A DNA stretch of 22,665 nt from Candidatus Methanoperedentaceae archaeon (GTDB taxonomy: Archaea > Halobacteriota > Methanosarcinia > Methanosarcinales > Methanoperedenaceae), in assembly GCA_014859785.1 (NCBI GenBank), contig JACUTP010000006.1, positions 1 through 22,665 of the forward strand. Direction: 5' to 3'. Position 1 is the stretch's first letter; the number at the start of each line of letters is the position of its first letter. The translations under genes and the position numbers were made by a program. This document shows positions 15,550 to 22,414 of this stretch, in pieces. Under the pieces are notes generated by a model. That model saw only the letters and a list, made by a program, of their open reading frames with translations. It was not told the DNA's origin and did not search any database.

Positions 15550-15861
15550 ATGGAACCTGACATTGAGAATAAGGAATATGCAATATCTGTATTAAATGCA
15601 AGAAATGAGGTCATTGATGTAATGGTTTCCAAGTGCAGCCACTGCAATGAGATTGTTCCGCGTGTGGGCATCTGCGGAGACTGCAATACAGCGTACGTGC
15701 ATAAGCAGACACTGGAAAATCCTGACACTGGTTTCATTCATTTCATCTATGAGTGCGGGGGGTGCCCGCCTGATAAAAGGAAAGCACAGAAGACCATCAA
15801 AGTCAACGAAGGTAACGGGCGGACGGAGTCCACTGACCAGATTGTAAACAGTTTCCTCTAA
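15550..15861 (+). CDS. Zinc-ribbon-like protein with three Cys pairs
   Basis: 103 residues, unknown function. Three cysteine pairs are clear: KCSHCNE (C29, C32), GICGDCNTAY (C42, C45) and YECGGCPPDK (C69, C72). The first two pairs could form one zinc ribbon, with the third beside it. The N-terminal third is a short beta-rich segment (YAISVLNARNEVIDVMV) and the tail is polar and probably flexible. It is divergent from the 54-residue Cys-rich gene and convergent with mqnD, which ends five bases away. It could act in nucleic-acid binding, as a metal chaperone, or as a redox protein; nothing in the sequence decides among these. Confidence 0.75.
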   Translation: MEPDIENKEYAISVLNARNEVIDVMVSKCSHCNEIVPRVGICGDCNTAYVHKQTLENPDTGFIHFIYECGGCPPDKRKAQKTIKVNEGNGRTESTDQIVNSFL

Positions 15862-15866
15862 TTCCG

Positions 15867-16694
15867 CTAATCAATAAAAAAAGGTTTATTAGATTCCGGG
15901 ATTATGTGCAGTTCTTCTGCTGTTTTTAACAGTTTACCTGCAGCATCCGCACCGTCACCGATATCCAGGGTATATTCATTGACATAAAGTTCGATGTGCT
16001 GCCTGATGACTTCATCCTCCAGTTCCTGCGCATTGTTTTTAACGTATTCCCATGTAATCCCCGGATTCCTGAAAGCGTATCCCACACTTTCCTTAAGCAT
16101 GCGGTCAATTTCATTTATTAAATCAACCCCGAGTTCCCTTTTTGCAAGAATACAGCCAAGGGGTATTGGATAACCTGTTTCTTTCTCCCACCATTCCCCG
16201 AGGTCTATTATCTCAACAAGGTTGTATTCAGGATACGTGAACCTTCCTTCATGGATGATAAGTCCTGCATCCACCATGCCAAGCTCGACAGCGTTCATTA
16301 TCCTGTCAAATTGCATCTCTACAACATCAGTTGCGTCAGGAGCAAAAAGCCGAAGCAGAAGGTATGCTGTCGTGAGTTTTCCTGGAATGGCTATCTTTTT
16401 GGAGGAAAGTTCCGAAGGACGCATTGGTTTTTTTGAAACGATAAGTGGTCCGAAGCCCCGACCGAGCGCGCTTCCAGAGCGCAGGAGGCAGTAGTTTTCC
16501 CTGAGATGACCTAAAGCATGGAAAGATACTTTTGTTATATCCAGTTGGGTTTGCAGTGCAAGCCTGTTCAGGGTTTCAACATCCTCAAGCCTTTCTGTGA
16601 AACGCAGTTTTCCTTCCAGCTTATTATGAACCAGTGCATAGAAAATGAAAGTATCGTTGGGGCAGGGGGAGTAACCCAGCGAGAGGTTTTTCAT
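15867..16694 (-). CDS. mqnD: 1,4-dihydroxy-6-naphthoate synthase (menaquinone, futalosine pathway)
   Basis: 275 residues, normal for MqnD. It turns cyclic dehypoxanthinyl futalosine into 1,4-dihydroxy-6-naphthoate, a late step in the futalosine route to menaquinone. The N-terminal signature LGYSPCPNDTFIFYALV is diagnostic, with KVSFHALGHL, GRGFGPLIVSKKP and the periplasmic-binding-protein-like fold ending VDAGLIIHEGRFTY. The ATG overlaps the mqnB stop by four bases (ATGA), so translation is coupled. Other genes of the pathway (mqnA, mqnC, mqnE) are not in the window. Confidence 0.92.
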   Translation of the reverse strand: MKNLSLGYSPCPNDTFIFYALVHNKLEGKLRFTERLEDVETLNRLALQTQLDITKVSFHALGHLRENYCLLRSGSALGRGFGPLIVSKKPMRPSELSSKKIAIPGKLTTAYLLLRLFAPDATDVVEMQFDRIMNAVELGMVDAGLIIHEGRFTYPEYNLVEIIDLGEWWEKETGYPIPLGCILAKRELGVDLINEIDRMLKESVGYAFRNPGITWEYVKNNAQELEDEVIRQHIELYVNEYTLDIGDGADAAGKLLKTAEELHIIPESNKPFFID

Positions 16695-17407
16695 TCAAGC
16701 CTCCTTAAAATCTCAGATACTGCCTTGCAGCAGTTTGAGGCTGCACCTTTTATGTCCCATTTTCCCATATCCCTGTCCTCAACAATGTTACTGATTCCGC
16801 GAATCTCGATAACGGGGATACCGTACATGGTGCATATATGCACAACTGCCGCACCTTCTGTGTTCTCGCAGATGCCGTTAAACCTCTTCATCAGGAGCTG
16901 CCCTGTTTCCGTGGTTCCCGAACACTGCGAAACCGTGACAAAATTACCGGAATGCACATGTAAACCCGCCTCATCCAGCGCAGACGCCGCGAATCCTGAA
17001 ATTTCCATATCCAGCGGAAAGGTGTTATAGTATTTTTTTTCGTTTTCAAGCAGCGGGAATCCTGTAAGTTCCATCGGCTGCCAGCCGTCTTGTGTGAGGA
17101 CACCCTCTTCTGCATAGTTCTCATTCTGCGCAACTGCAATGTCGCCTTGCGCCATCCGGGTGTATGCCCCGCCTATCCCGAAAAGTACCACCAGGTCAAT
17201 ATCATAGTTTTCAAGCATGATTGTCATTGAATGCGCTGCATTGACCTTCCCGACACCCGAGTGTGTCAGGAAAACCGATTTGTCGTGAAGTTTTCCCTCG
17301 TAAACAACTTTGTTTGTATCATCCGGCTCAGGACGTATCCTGCGCCTGAGTTCCAGGGATTCCATGGGTGTGGCTGTTATCAGGCCAATTTTTGATTTCA
17401 TTTTCAT
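16691..17407 (-). CDS. mqnB: Futalosine hydrolase
   Basis: 238 residues. It removes hypoxanthine from futalosine, giving dehypoxanthinyl futalosine. It belongs to the nucleoside phosphorylase/MTA-SAH nucleosidase fold: GLITATPMESLELR at the start, HSGVGKVNAAHSM, LFGIGGAYTRM, and ENTEGAAVVHICTMYGIP with the substrate-binding Glu, then IRGISNIVEDRD. Two ATGs (17407, 17401) are close together; the first overlaps the stop of a 50-codon upstream frame as ATGA, which favours it. It is directly coupled to mqnD. Confidence 0.9.
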   Translation of the reverse strand: MKMKSKIGLITATPMESLELRRRIRPEPDDTNKVVYEGKLHDKSVFLTHSGVGKVNAAHSMTIMLENYDIDLVVLFGIGGAYTRMAQGDIAVAQNENYAEEGVLTQDGWQPMELTGFPLLENEKKYYNTFPLDMEISGFAASALDEAGLHVHSGNFVTVSQCSGTTETGQLLMKRFNGICENTEGAAVVHICTMYGIPVIEIRGISNIVEDRDMGKWDIKGAASNCCKAVSEILRRLE

Positions 17408-17556
17408 CTTATAAATCCAGAAAAACCCGCGTTCGTATATACAGCATACTTGCGGGAATAATTAAGCATTCTTGCACCTGCATAAAAGTAGATTGGGAGG
17501 ATAACAAACACTGTGTTTGGGATCAGTACCATTAAATAAACCTGTTGCCCTCTCAT
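17404..17556 (-). CDS. Putative 50-residue membrane microprotein upstream of mqnB
   Basis: A 50-residue frame from ATG 17556 to a TGA that overlaps the mqnB ATG by four bases (ATGA), the same arrangement seen between mqnB and mqnD. It has one strong membrane segment, VYLMVLIPNTVFVILPIYFY, then a basic stretch with Arg and Lys (ARMLNYSRKY). A TATA box about 33 bases before its ATG fits a short-leader message, so this frame rather than mqnB would be first on the transcript. No family is recognised. It may be a real small protein linked to menaquinone synthesis, or a frame used only to couple translation. Confidence 0.45.
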   Translation of the reverse strand: MRGQQVYLMVLIPNTVFVILPIYFYAGARMLNYSRKYAVYTNAGFSGFIR

Positions 17557-17585
17557 CCTTTAATACATGAAATACGTTTTGGACA

Positions 17586-17593
17586 TATATAAA
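17586..17593 (-). promoter_or_regulatory. TATA box for the microprotein-mqnB-mqnD operon
   Basis: Minus-strand TTTATATAT is centred about 33 bases before ATG 17556, well placed for that frame and about 180 bases from mqnB. Confidence 0.45.
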
Positions 17594-17637
17594 TATTGGT
17601 GGAAATTTTGGTAATGTTACAAAAGAGAGTGATTATA

Positions 17638-17694
17638 ATGAAGGTTAGTGAAAGAATGACCAAAAATCCTGGCATTAGAAAAAAGCCTATATAA
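17638..17694 (+). other. 18-codon upstream ORF before the leuA-like gene
   Basis: ATG 17638 with GAGTGAT seven bases or fewer upstream opens a frame reading MKVSERMTKNPGIRKKPI and then stops. It looks like the first residues of a CBS-domain protein (MKVSExMTKNP), cut short. It is not rich in Leu or Ile codons, so it is unlikely to be a classic attenuator peptide. Its stop lies within the TATA box used by the following gene. It may be a gene remnant or a small regulatory ORF. Confidence 0.35.
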
Positions 17695-17697
17695 TAT
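17688..17697 (+). promoter_or_regulatory. TATA box for the leuA-like gene
   Basis: TATATAATAT lies about 38 bases before ATG 17730, giving an expected transcript start near 17717 and a leader of roughly 13 bases. Confidence 0.5.
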
Positions 17698-17729
17698 AAA
17701 ACGTTATTCAGATACGATAAATATGACTA

Positions 17730-19265
17730 ATGCGAGGAATCGTTTTTTACGTTAATGACTCACTTCGGAACAAACATATAAGTATTTTTGATACAACCCT
17801 CCGAGACGGGGAACAGACTCCCGGCGTATCACTTACTAATGAAGAGAAGGTCACAATAGCGCATCAGCTTGACAAACTCGGTGTTGATATTATTGAGGCG
17901 GGTTTCCCCATGTCCTCAGAAGGTGAGAAAATATCAGTAAAGAAAATAGCAGGTGCAGGGCTTGATTTAAAGGTATGCGGGCTGGCAAGGGTCATTAAAT
18001 CCGATCTGGATTCATGTATTGACTGCAATGTTGATATGGTACACACCTTTGTTTCAACATCCGATGTCCAGAGGGTGAGCACAATAAAGAAAAGCAGGGA
18101 AGAAGTGCATAAAATGGCAATAGAAGCCGTGGAATACGTAAAAGACCACGGGATAAAATGCATGTTCTCTGCCATGGACGCAACAAGAACTGACCTTGAT
18201 TACCTTATTACTATGTTTAAAAGCGTGGAAGAAGCCCATTGTGATATTATTAATGTCCCTGATACGGTGGGTGTGATAGTCCCTTCTGCCATGTATAAAT
18301 TAATCGGCGATATTGCAGCCAATGTAAATATTGCCATTGATGTTCACTGCCACAATGACTTCGGGCTTGCAGTTGCAAACAGCCTGTCTGCTGTCGAGGC
18401 AGGAGCCAGCCAGGTACAGGTTACAATAAACGGTCTCGGGGAACGGGCTGGTAATGCCGACCTCGCGGAAACCGTGATGTCACTCCATTCCCTCTACGGA
18501 GCAAAGACAAACATAAAGACAGAGTACCTTGTCGAAACCTCGCATCTTGTTGAGAAGCTTAGCGAGATACGCATGCCACCGACTATGCCAATCGTTGGGG
18601 AGAACGCATTTGCCCACGAATCAGGCATACATACACACGGCGTTCTTGTAAGGTCAGATACCTTCGAGCCTGGCGTCATGACACCCGAGATGGTTGGTCA
18701 TAAAAGAAGAATCGTACTTGGCAAACATGCAGGCAAGCATGCCATCAAACAATCCCTTGAAAGTGCTGGACTCATTCCAACAGATGAACAGCTAAACCTC
18801 ATAATTAAGAGGGTGAAGGATATAGGGGATAAAGGGAAACGGGTTACTGATGCTGACCTCTATGCAATTACAGAATCAATAATTGGCACGACCATGGAAG
18901 GTGAAAAAGCCATCGAACTCAAGGAAGTGTCTGTGATGACAGGCAATATCATAACCCCAACTGCAACTGTTAAAGCCATCGTGAATAACAAGGAACGCAT
19001 GGGTGCCAATATCGGTGTGGGACCTGTTGATGCAGCACTGCAAGCCGTAACCGGTATTCTCGGGGATTACAAGTTCAAGATACAGGATTTCAGGATTGAG
19101 GCAATATCAGGCGGATCTGATGCGCTTGCCGAGGTCATCATCGCTGTCAAGGACGAAACAGGCAGGGTTGTATCTGCGCGTGCTACAAACGAGGATATTG
19201 TCATGGCATCAGTGGAAGCCCTTGTCGCTGCAATAAACCAGCTTCTTGCGACACGTAAAATTTAA
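17730..19265 (+). CDS. leuA: 2-isopropylmalate synthase / citramalate synthase family
   Basis: 511 residues with an aldolase-type barrel and a C-terminal LeuA allosteric domain (about 385-508), so it condenses acetyl-CoA with a 2-oxo acid: 2-oxoisovalerate (LeuA, leucine) or pyruvate (CimA, isoleucine). Signatures are FDTTLRDGEQTPGVSLT (21-36), IIEAGFPMSSEGE, the metal ligands in VHCHNDFGLAVAN (H206, H208), NGLGERAGNADL and NAFAHESGIHTHGVL. EAGFPxSSEGE favours LeuA over CimA, but the two cannot be separated safely by eye. Two family positions differ: SAMDATR where most relatives have SAEDATR (M149), and TSDVQ where many have a His (Q114). The ATG 17730 has no Shine-Dalgarno. It is monocistronic and ends in a T-run. 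Confidence 0.85.
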   Translation: MRGIVFYVNDSLRNKHISIFDTTLRDGEQTPGVSLTNEEKVTIAHQLDKLGVDIIEAGFPMSSEGEKISVKKIAGAGLDLKVCGLARVIKSDLDSCIDCNVDMVHTFVSTSDVQRVSTIKKSREEVHKMAIEAVEYVKDHGIKCMFSAMDATRTDLDYLITMFKSVEEAHCDIINVPDTVGVIVPSAMYKLIGDIAANVNIAIDVHCHNDFGLAVANSLSAVEAGASQVQVTINGLGERAGNADLAETVMSLHSLYGAKTNIKTEYLVETSHLVEKLSEIRMPPTMPIVGENAFAHESGIHTHGVLVRSDTFEPGVMTPEMVGHKRRIVLGKHAGKHAIKQSLESAGLIPTDEQLNLIIKRVKDIGDKGKRVTDADLYAITESIIGTTMEGEKAIELKEVSVMTGNIITPTATVKAIVNNKERMGANIGVGPVDAALQAVTGILGDYKFKIQDFRIEAISGGSDALAEVIIAVKDETGRVVSARATNEDIVMASVEALVAAINQLLATRKI

Positions 19266-19274
19266 TTTTTTTTT
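19266..19274 (+). terminator. Oligo-T terminator of the leuA-like gene
   Basis: A run of nine T follows the TAA stop almost directly, the usual archaeal termination signal, in the 19-base gap before the convergent DHH gene. Confidence 0.45.
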
Positions 19275-19284
19275 ATTTGATACG

Positions 19285-20235
19285 CTACTGGCAGTGTTTT
19301 CCCAGTGATACCTTTACATAACCGATGCAGCTTGCCAGTATTTCATCACTGTCCCCTGTTACATCCATTCCTGCGGCACCTTCATGCCCTCCGCCTGTTC
19401 CGCCGTATTTTGCACTTATGTCTTCCATTAGCCTTGCAAGGTTCACGCCTGAGTGTATGGCACACCTTCTTGCCCGGGCACTGACTTTAACCATGCCGTC
19501 CACATTTGCCGCCACAAAAGCCACGTCCGCACCCAGCGATATTAAACTTGATGCGGCAGACCCGACAAATGAACTCACATTGGAAGTGACGATTATCCAG
19601 TCATCCACCCTTTCAATTGAAGCCCGCTGGGCTGATTTAATGAGTGCAATCCGCATGGATACAGCCTGCGGGACAGCAGAAAGGCTATCCATTACCTCAC
19701 TGTATTCTATCCCGCTAAGTTCCAGTAGTTCTGCGACTGCTTTAAAAGAATCCGCTGATGCATGCCTGAAATTACCCGTGTCAGTGATGATGCCGCATAT
19801 CAATGCATAGGCAACCCGTCTCAGAATTGGGGCACCTATAGATTTTAATATATCAAGGACTATTTCTGCAGTTGAACTCCTGTTCCTGTGTAGATGGAAG
19901 GAGGCGTTCTCGTTCAAAACAGTGGTTGCATGGTGGTCAATAACAGAATATGTATTCAGTTCATAGCCGTTTAACTGGGCTGGTGTTGAAGTATCAATTA
20001 CCACCACAAGGTCATAATCACCTTGCGGATTTACAATATAATCAATATCCAGCTGTTTTGCAATCTGTGTCGCGACCCTGTCGCACCCGTCTATAACGCC
20101 AACAGTGCCCCCTATTGCCTCTTTAAGTGCAAATGCACTGCCCAGGGCATCAGGGTCTGCGTTCCTGTGGCATAAATAGAGAATATTATTATAATCCAGC
20201 AGTTTATTATACAGCCCTGACTCGTCAATCTCCAT
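19285..20235 (-). CDS. DHH-DHHA1 family phosphoesterase
   Basis: 316 residues. The DHH catalytic domain has the metal-binding motifs CHRNADPDALGSA (H23, D27, D29), VVIDTS (D81), VIDHH (100-102) and GIITDTGNFRHA (D152), and the DHHA1 domain ends with GGTGGGHEGAAGM (278-290). This full set predicts an active Mn-dependent phosphodiesterase of the NrnA/RecJ-like group, acting on short oligonucleotides, cyclic dinucleotides or phosphoadenosine phosphate. It lies 83 bases downstream of prefoldin beta on the same strand, a pairing commonly seen in archaea. The exact substrate is not decidable from sequence. Confidence 0.9.
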   Translation of the reverse strand: MEIDESGLYNKLLDYNNILYLCHRNADPDALGSAFALKEAIGGTVGVIDGCDRVATQIAKQLDIDYIVNPQGDYDLVVVIDTSTPAQLNGYELNTYSVIDHHATTVLNENASFHLHRNRSSTAEIVLDILKSIGAPILRRVAYALICGIITDTGNFRHASADSFKAVAELLELSGIEYSEVMDSLSAVPQAVSMRIALIKSAQRASIERVDDWIIVTSNVSSFVGSAASSLISLGADVAFVAANVDGMVKVSARARRCAIHSGVNLARLMEDISAKYGGTGGGHEGAAGMDVTGDSDEILASCIGYVKVSLGKHCQ

Positions 20236-20318
20236 AATTACAGGTTACCCATTGCGTTATAGACGTATGCCTTATGCAAACTGAATCCATGTGGAAATGT
20301 CACTACCCGGAAAGGGAT

Positions 20319-20675
20319 TTACTGGACGTCGGGTGTTCCGACTGCCTGTTTGAGCTGTTCCTGCAGCTGTGTGAATCGTTTCTGGATACGCTCTTCCTGG
20401 CGTGCAAGGGTCTGTAACCTCAGTCCTATGGTATCTTTCTTTTCCTGAAGTGTTTCTTTTGTCTTGTCACGGTCGGTTTTAATCATTAAATCCCCGACTG
20501 CCCTGTAGACAACCGCATCGACATCGAGCTTATCAAGTTCTTCAAAGGCAAGCTCCGTTTCTTTTAAAGTAACTTCAACCTGGTTTTTCTGAACTGCTAT
20601 TGCCTGTGCCTGCTGCTGAATCTGCTGTAACTGCGCAATCTGGTTCTGTATCTGTGGGGGTAATTCTGAACTCAT
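20319..20675 (-). CDS. pfdB: Prefoldin beta subunit
   Basis: 118 residues. Prefoldin is a hexameric chaperone (two alpha, four beta) that passes unfolded proteins to the thermosome. The protein is two long coiled coils (about 7-50 and 72-112, the first rich in Gln, e.g. NQIAQLQQIQQQAQAI) around a short beta hairpin (VDAVVYRAVGDLMIK). The ATG at 20675 is preceded by GGTGA at four bases; a longer in-frame reading to 20936 has no such site and a non-family extension that overlaps the divergent membrane gene. Probably first gene of a unit with the DHH phosphoesterase. Confidence 0.95.
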   Translation of the reverse strand: MSSELPPQIQNQIAQLQQIQQQAQAIAVQKNQVEVTLKETELAFEELDKLDVDAVVYRAVGDLMIKTDRDKTKETLQEKKDTIGLRLQTLARQEERIQKRFTQLQEQLKQAVGTPDVQ

Positions 20676-20829
20676 ATTTTCACCGTAAATCTGGTGTACT
20701 ATTACCCATAACTGATTTATAGCTTGTGTATTCACCCACCTCCCGGAACTATGGCGTAAACCTGAATTCTGTAATAATTTATTTAGTATGAACCAATAAC
20801 ACGCAATTTTTAAACTATGGTAACAGAAT

Positions 20830-21381
20830 ATGTTTATGGTTAATACGAGGGATCTCAGGGTTATAGCGGTTTTGATTTCTCTGCTCTTTACAGCATTTTT
20901 TGTATTGATCATCCTGTTTAGAGGTGAAATTGACACAGCTGCTACCGCAACTGTTGAAAGCTATGGTCTTGTGGCGATATTTTTGGGAGTTTTTTTGCTT
21001 GAATTACTTCCTCAATACATCTCTCCGCATCTGCTGGTTATAAACGCGATATTTTTGGGTTTCCACATAGTTCCAATTATTTTGGTATCTATTTTAGGCC
21101 ACATTTTTGCTTCATTGCTGGGTTTTCATCTTGGAAAAGTTTATGGATTCAGATTGGTCGAAAAACTTTATAGTGATAAAACTGTTTCAAAAATAAGTTC
21201 CGGAATGGACAGATACGGGCGTTGGATTGTTCTTTTGTCGGCTTTTCTTCCTTTCCCGTATATCCCTGTTATCTTTGGCTCACTTGACCTTACATGGAAA
21301 AATTTCTGGATTTTTGGAATCATCCCAAGAGCGATTAGTTTTGCCTTGTTGGGATTCGGGCTTTCTTTTTTAACCTTTTGA
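20830..21381 (+). CDS. VTT/DedA-like (SNARE-associated) membrane protein
   Basis: 183 residues with about five hydrophobic segments. The middle part has the VTT-type pattern: a helix with FLGVFLLELLPQYISP (the re-entrant loop region), an extended GHIFASLLGFHLGKVYGF (Gly-rich, as in DedA GxxxG.xYxLG) and then RYGRWIVLLSAFLPFPYIPV, where the Arg and the F-P pair match the family. Relatives move lipid carriers or lipids across membranes. ATG 20830 and a second ATG at 20836 are both possible; no Shine-Dalgarno is seen. Base composition is more AT-rich than most neighbours. It is divergent from prefoldin beta with 154 bases between. Confidence 0.75.
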   Translation: MFMVNTRDLRVIAVLISLLFTAFFVLIILFRGEIDTAATATVESYGLVAIFLGVFLLELLPQYISPHLLVINAIFLGFHIVPIILVSILGHIFASLLGFHLGKVYGFRLVEKLYSDKTVSKISSGMDRYGRWIVLLSAFLPFPYIPVIFGSLDLTWKNFWIFGIIPRAISFALLGFGLSFLTF

Positions 21382-21736
21382 TTTTTATTTTAGCAATTTT
21401 ATCGATATGCAGAGTATATTTTTTCAATCAATCCAGAAAATCACTCTTCACTAAAGCTACATGAACCAGTGTACCAATTAGTGCCAAAAGAAGCTGGATT
21501 AGCAGCAAAACAGGTAACTCTTCGCAGCTCAAAATCCACAGTTCCATTTTTTCTCTTAACCGATGACGTATGGAGTGTAATCAAATAGGAAAATAAAGTT
21601 CCGGATTGTGGCATAAAGGCAAAAATATGACTTCTACGCCATATACTTTTTGATGAATCCATGAACAAAGTTCATAGCTGACTATACGCTGAAAAATCAA
21701 TAATTACCCCCATGGTATGCAGGTGCGCAGATATAT
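21382..21736. other. Gene-poor interval with a start-less open frame
   Basis: 355 bases with no gene I can support. A plus-strand frame is open from 21394 to a TAG at 21586-21588 (64 codons) and reads protein-like in its second half (LVPKEAGLAAKQVTLRSSKS, then FFLLTDDVWSVIK), but it has no ATG, GTG or TTG at a sensible start and no ribosome site. It may be a gene remnant; the closing LTDDVW is faintly like the N-terminus of some transposases, which is too little for a call. The minus-strand frame over the same bases is probably its shadow. Confidence 0.3.
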
Positions 21737-22414
21737 TCACTTCTTAAACAGCGTTTCCAGCGAATCCACAAGATTCCCAAGCCTTGCGGCAGGAATGCCG
21801 GCGATAAGCTCGTCATCTGCAACTTTCGCATTACCCCTGCTTCCGGTACAGGCAAGGGAAACCTGTATGGTGCCGGTGTTCAGGGTATGCGCCACAATAT
21901 CGCCGCACAAACTCTGCTTACCTGCAAAGCCTGTTTCTATCCTGCCGCCTTCCCTGTAGAGGTCTGCCTGCACAATCTGCATTGCCTGTTTCGGGCTGCC
22001 AAGGACTATTACCATATCAGGCACAAATCCTGCTGTTTCAAGCGGTGCATAAAGGACAGCTTTTGACCTATTATCAATTTCCGGAAGCATCTCCATTGTA
22101 TTTTTTGCGGCTTTTACAGATGCAAATGCGCCAAGTTTGTAATAGAACTCGCCGCTTGCCACGTTTCCGGGCACATCCATGAGACCCATGACAGCAGCAC
22201 CGCCTTTGCATGCCTGTTCATCTGCTGTTGAGTAGAATTGCGCTCCACCAAGACGCGCGGTCTGCACCATTTCGCAGTGCCGGGCAGGTTTTCCTTTTTC
22301 AAGACCTGGCGGGATGCCGTCCATGAGAGCCACGGCAACCGGGGAACCTTTTAGTCCGAGTACGGCTGCCAGGCGAAATCCAAGGTTGTTGTATCTTTTC
22401 GCTTCATTATCCAT
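21737..22414 (-). CDS. DUF169 family protein
   Basis: 225 residues, typical of DUF169, an archaeal and anaerobe-rich family of unknown function. Conserved stretches are LGLKGSPVAVALMD near the start, a Cys in ARHCEMVQTARLGG, the Cys in EQACKGGAAVMGL, YYKLGAF, PDMVIVLGSPKQAMQIVQA and the late SLACTGSRG. The three conserved Cys positions suggest metal or iron-sulfur binding. GGTGAT lies five bases before the ATG, a strong archaeal ribosome site. It stands alone in the window, with inverted repeats in its upstream region that may be regulatory. Confidence 0.85.
   Translation of the reverse strand: MDNEAKRYNNLGFRLAAVLGLKGSPVAVALMDGIPPGLEKGKPARHCEMVQTARLGGAQFYSTADEQACKGGAAVMGLMDVPGNVASGEFYYKLGAFASVKAAKNTMEMLPEIDNRSKAVLYAPLETAGFVPDMVIVLGSPKQAMQIVQADLYREGGRIETGFAGKQSLCGDIVAHTLNTGTIQVSLACTGSRGNAKVADDELIAGIPAARLGNLVDSLETLFKK

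Noticed and set aside
20676..20936. Longer start for prefoldin beta
   Set aside because: GGTGA directly precedes ATG 20675 and the 118-residue product matches the family; the extension overlaps the divergent membrane gene.
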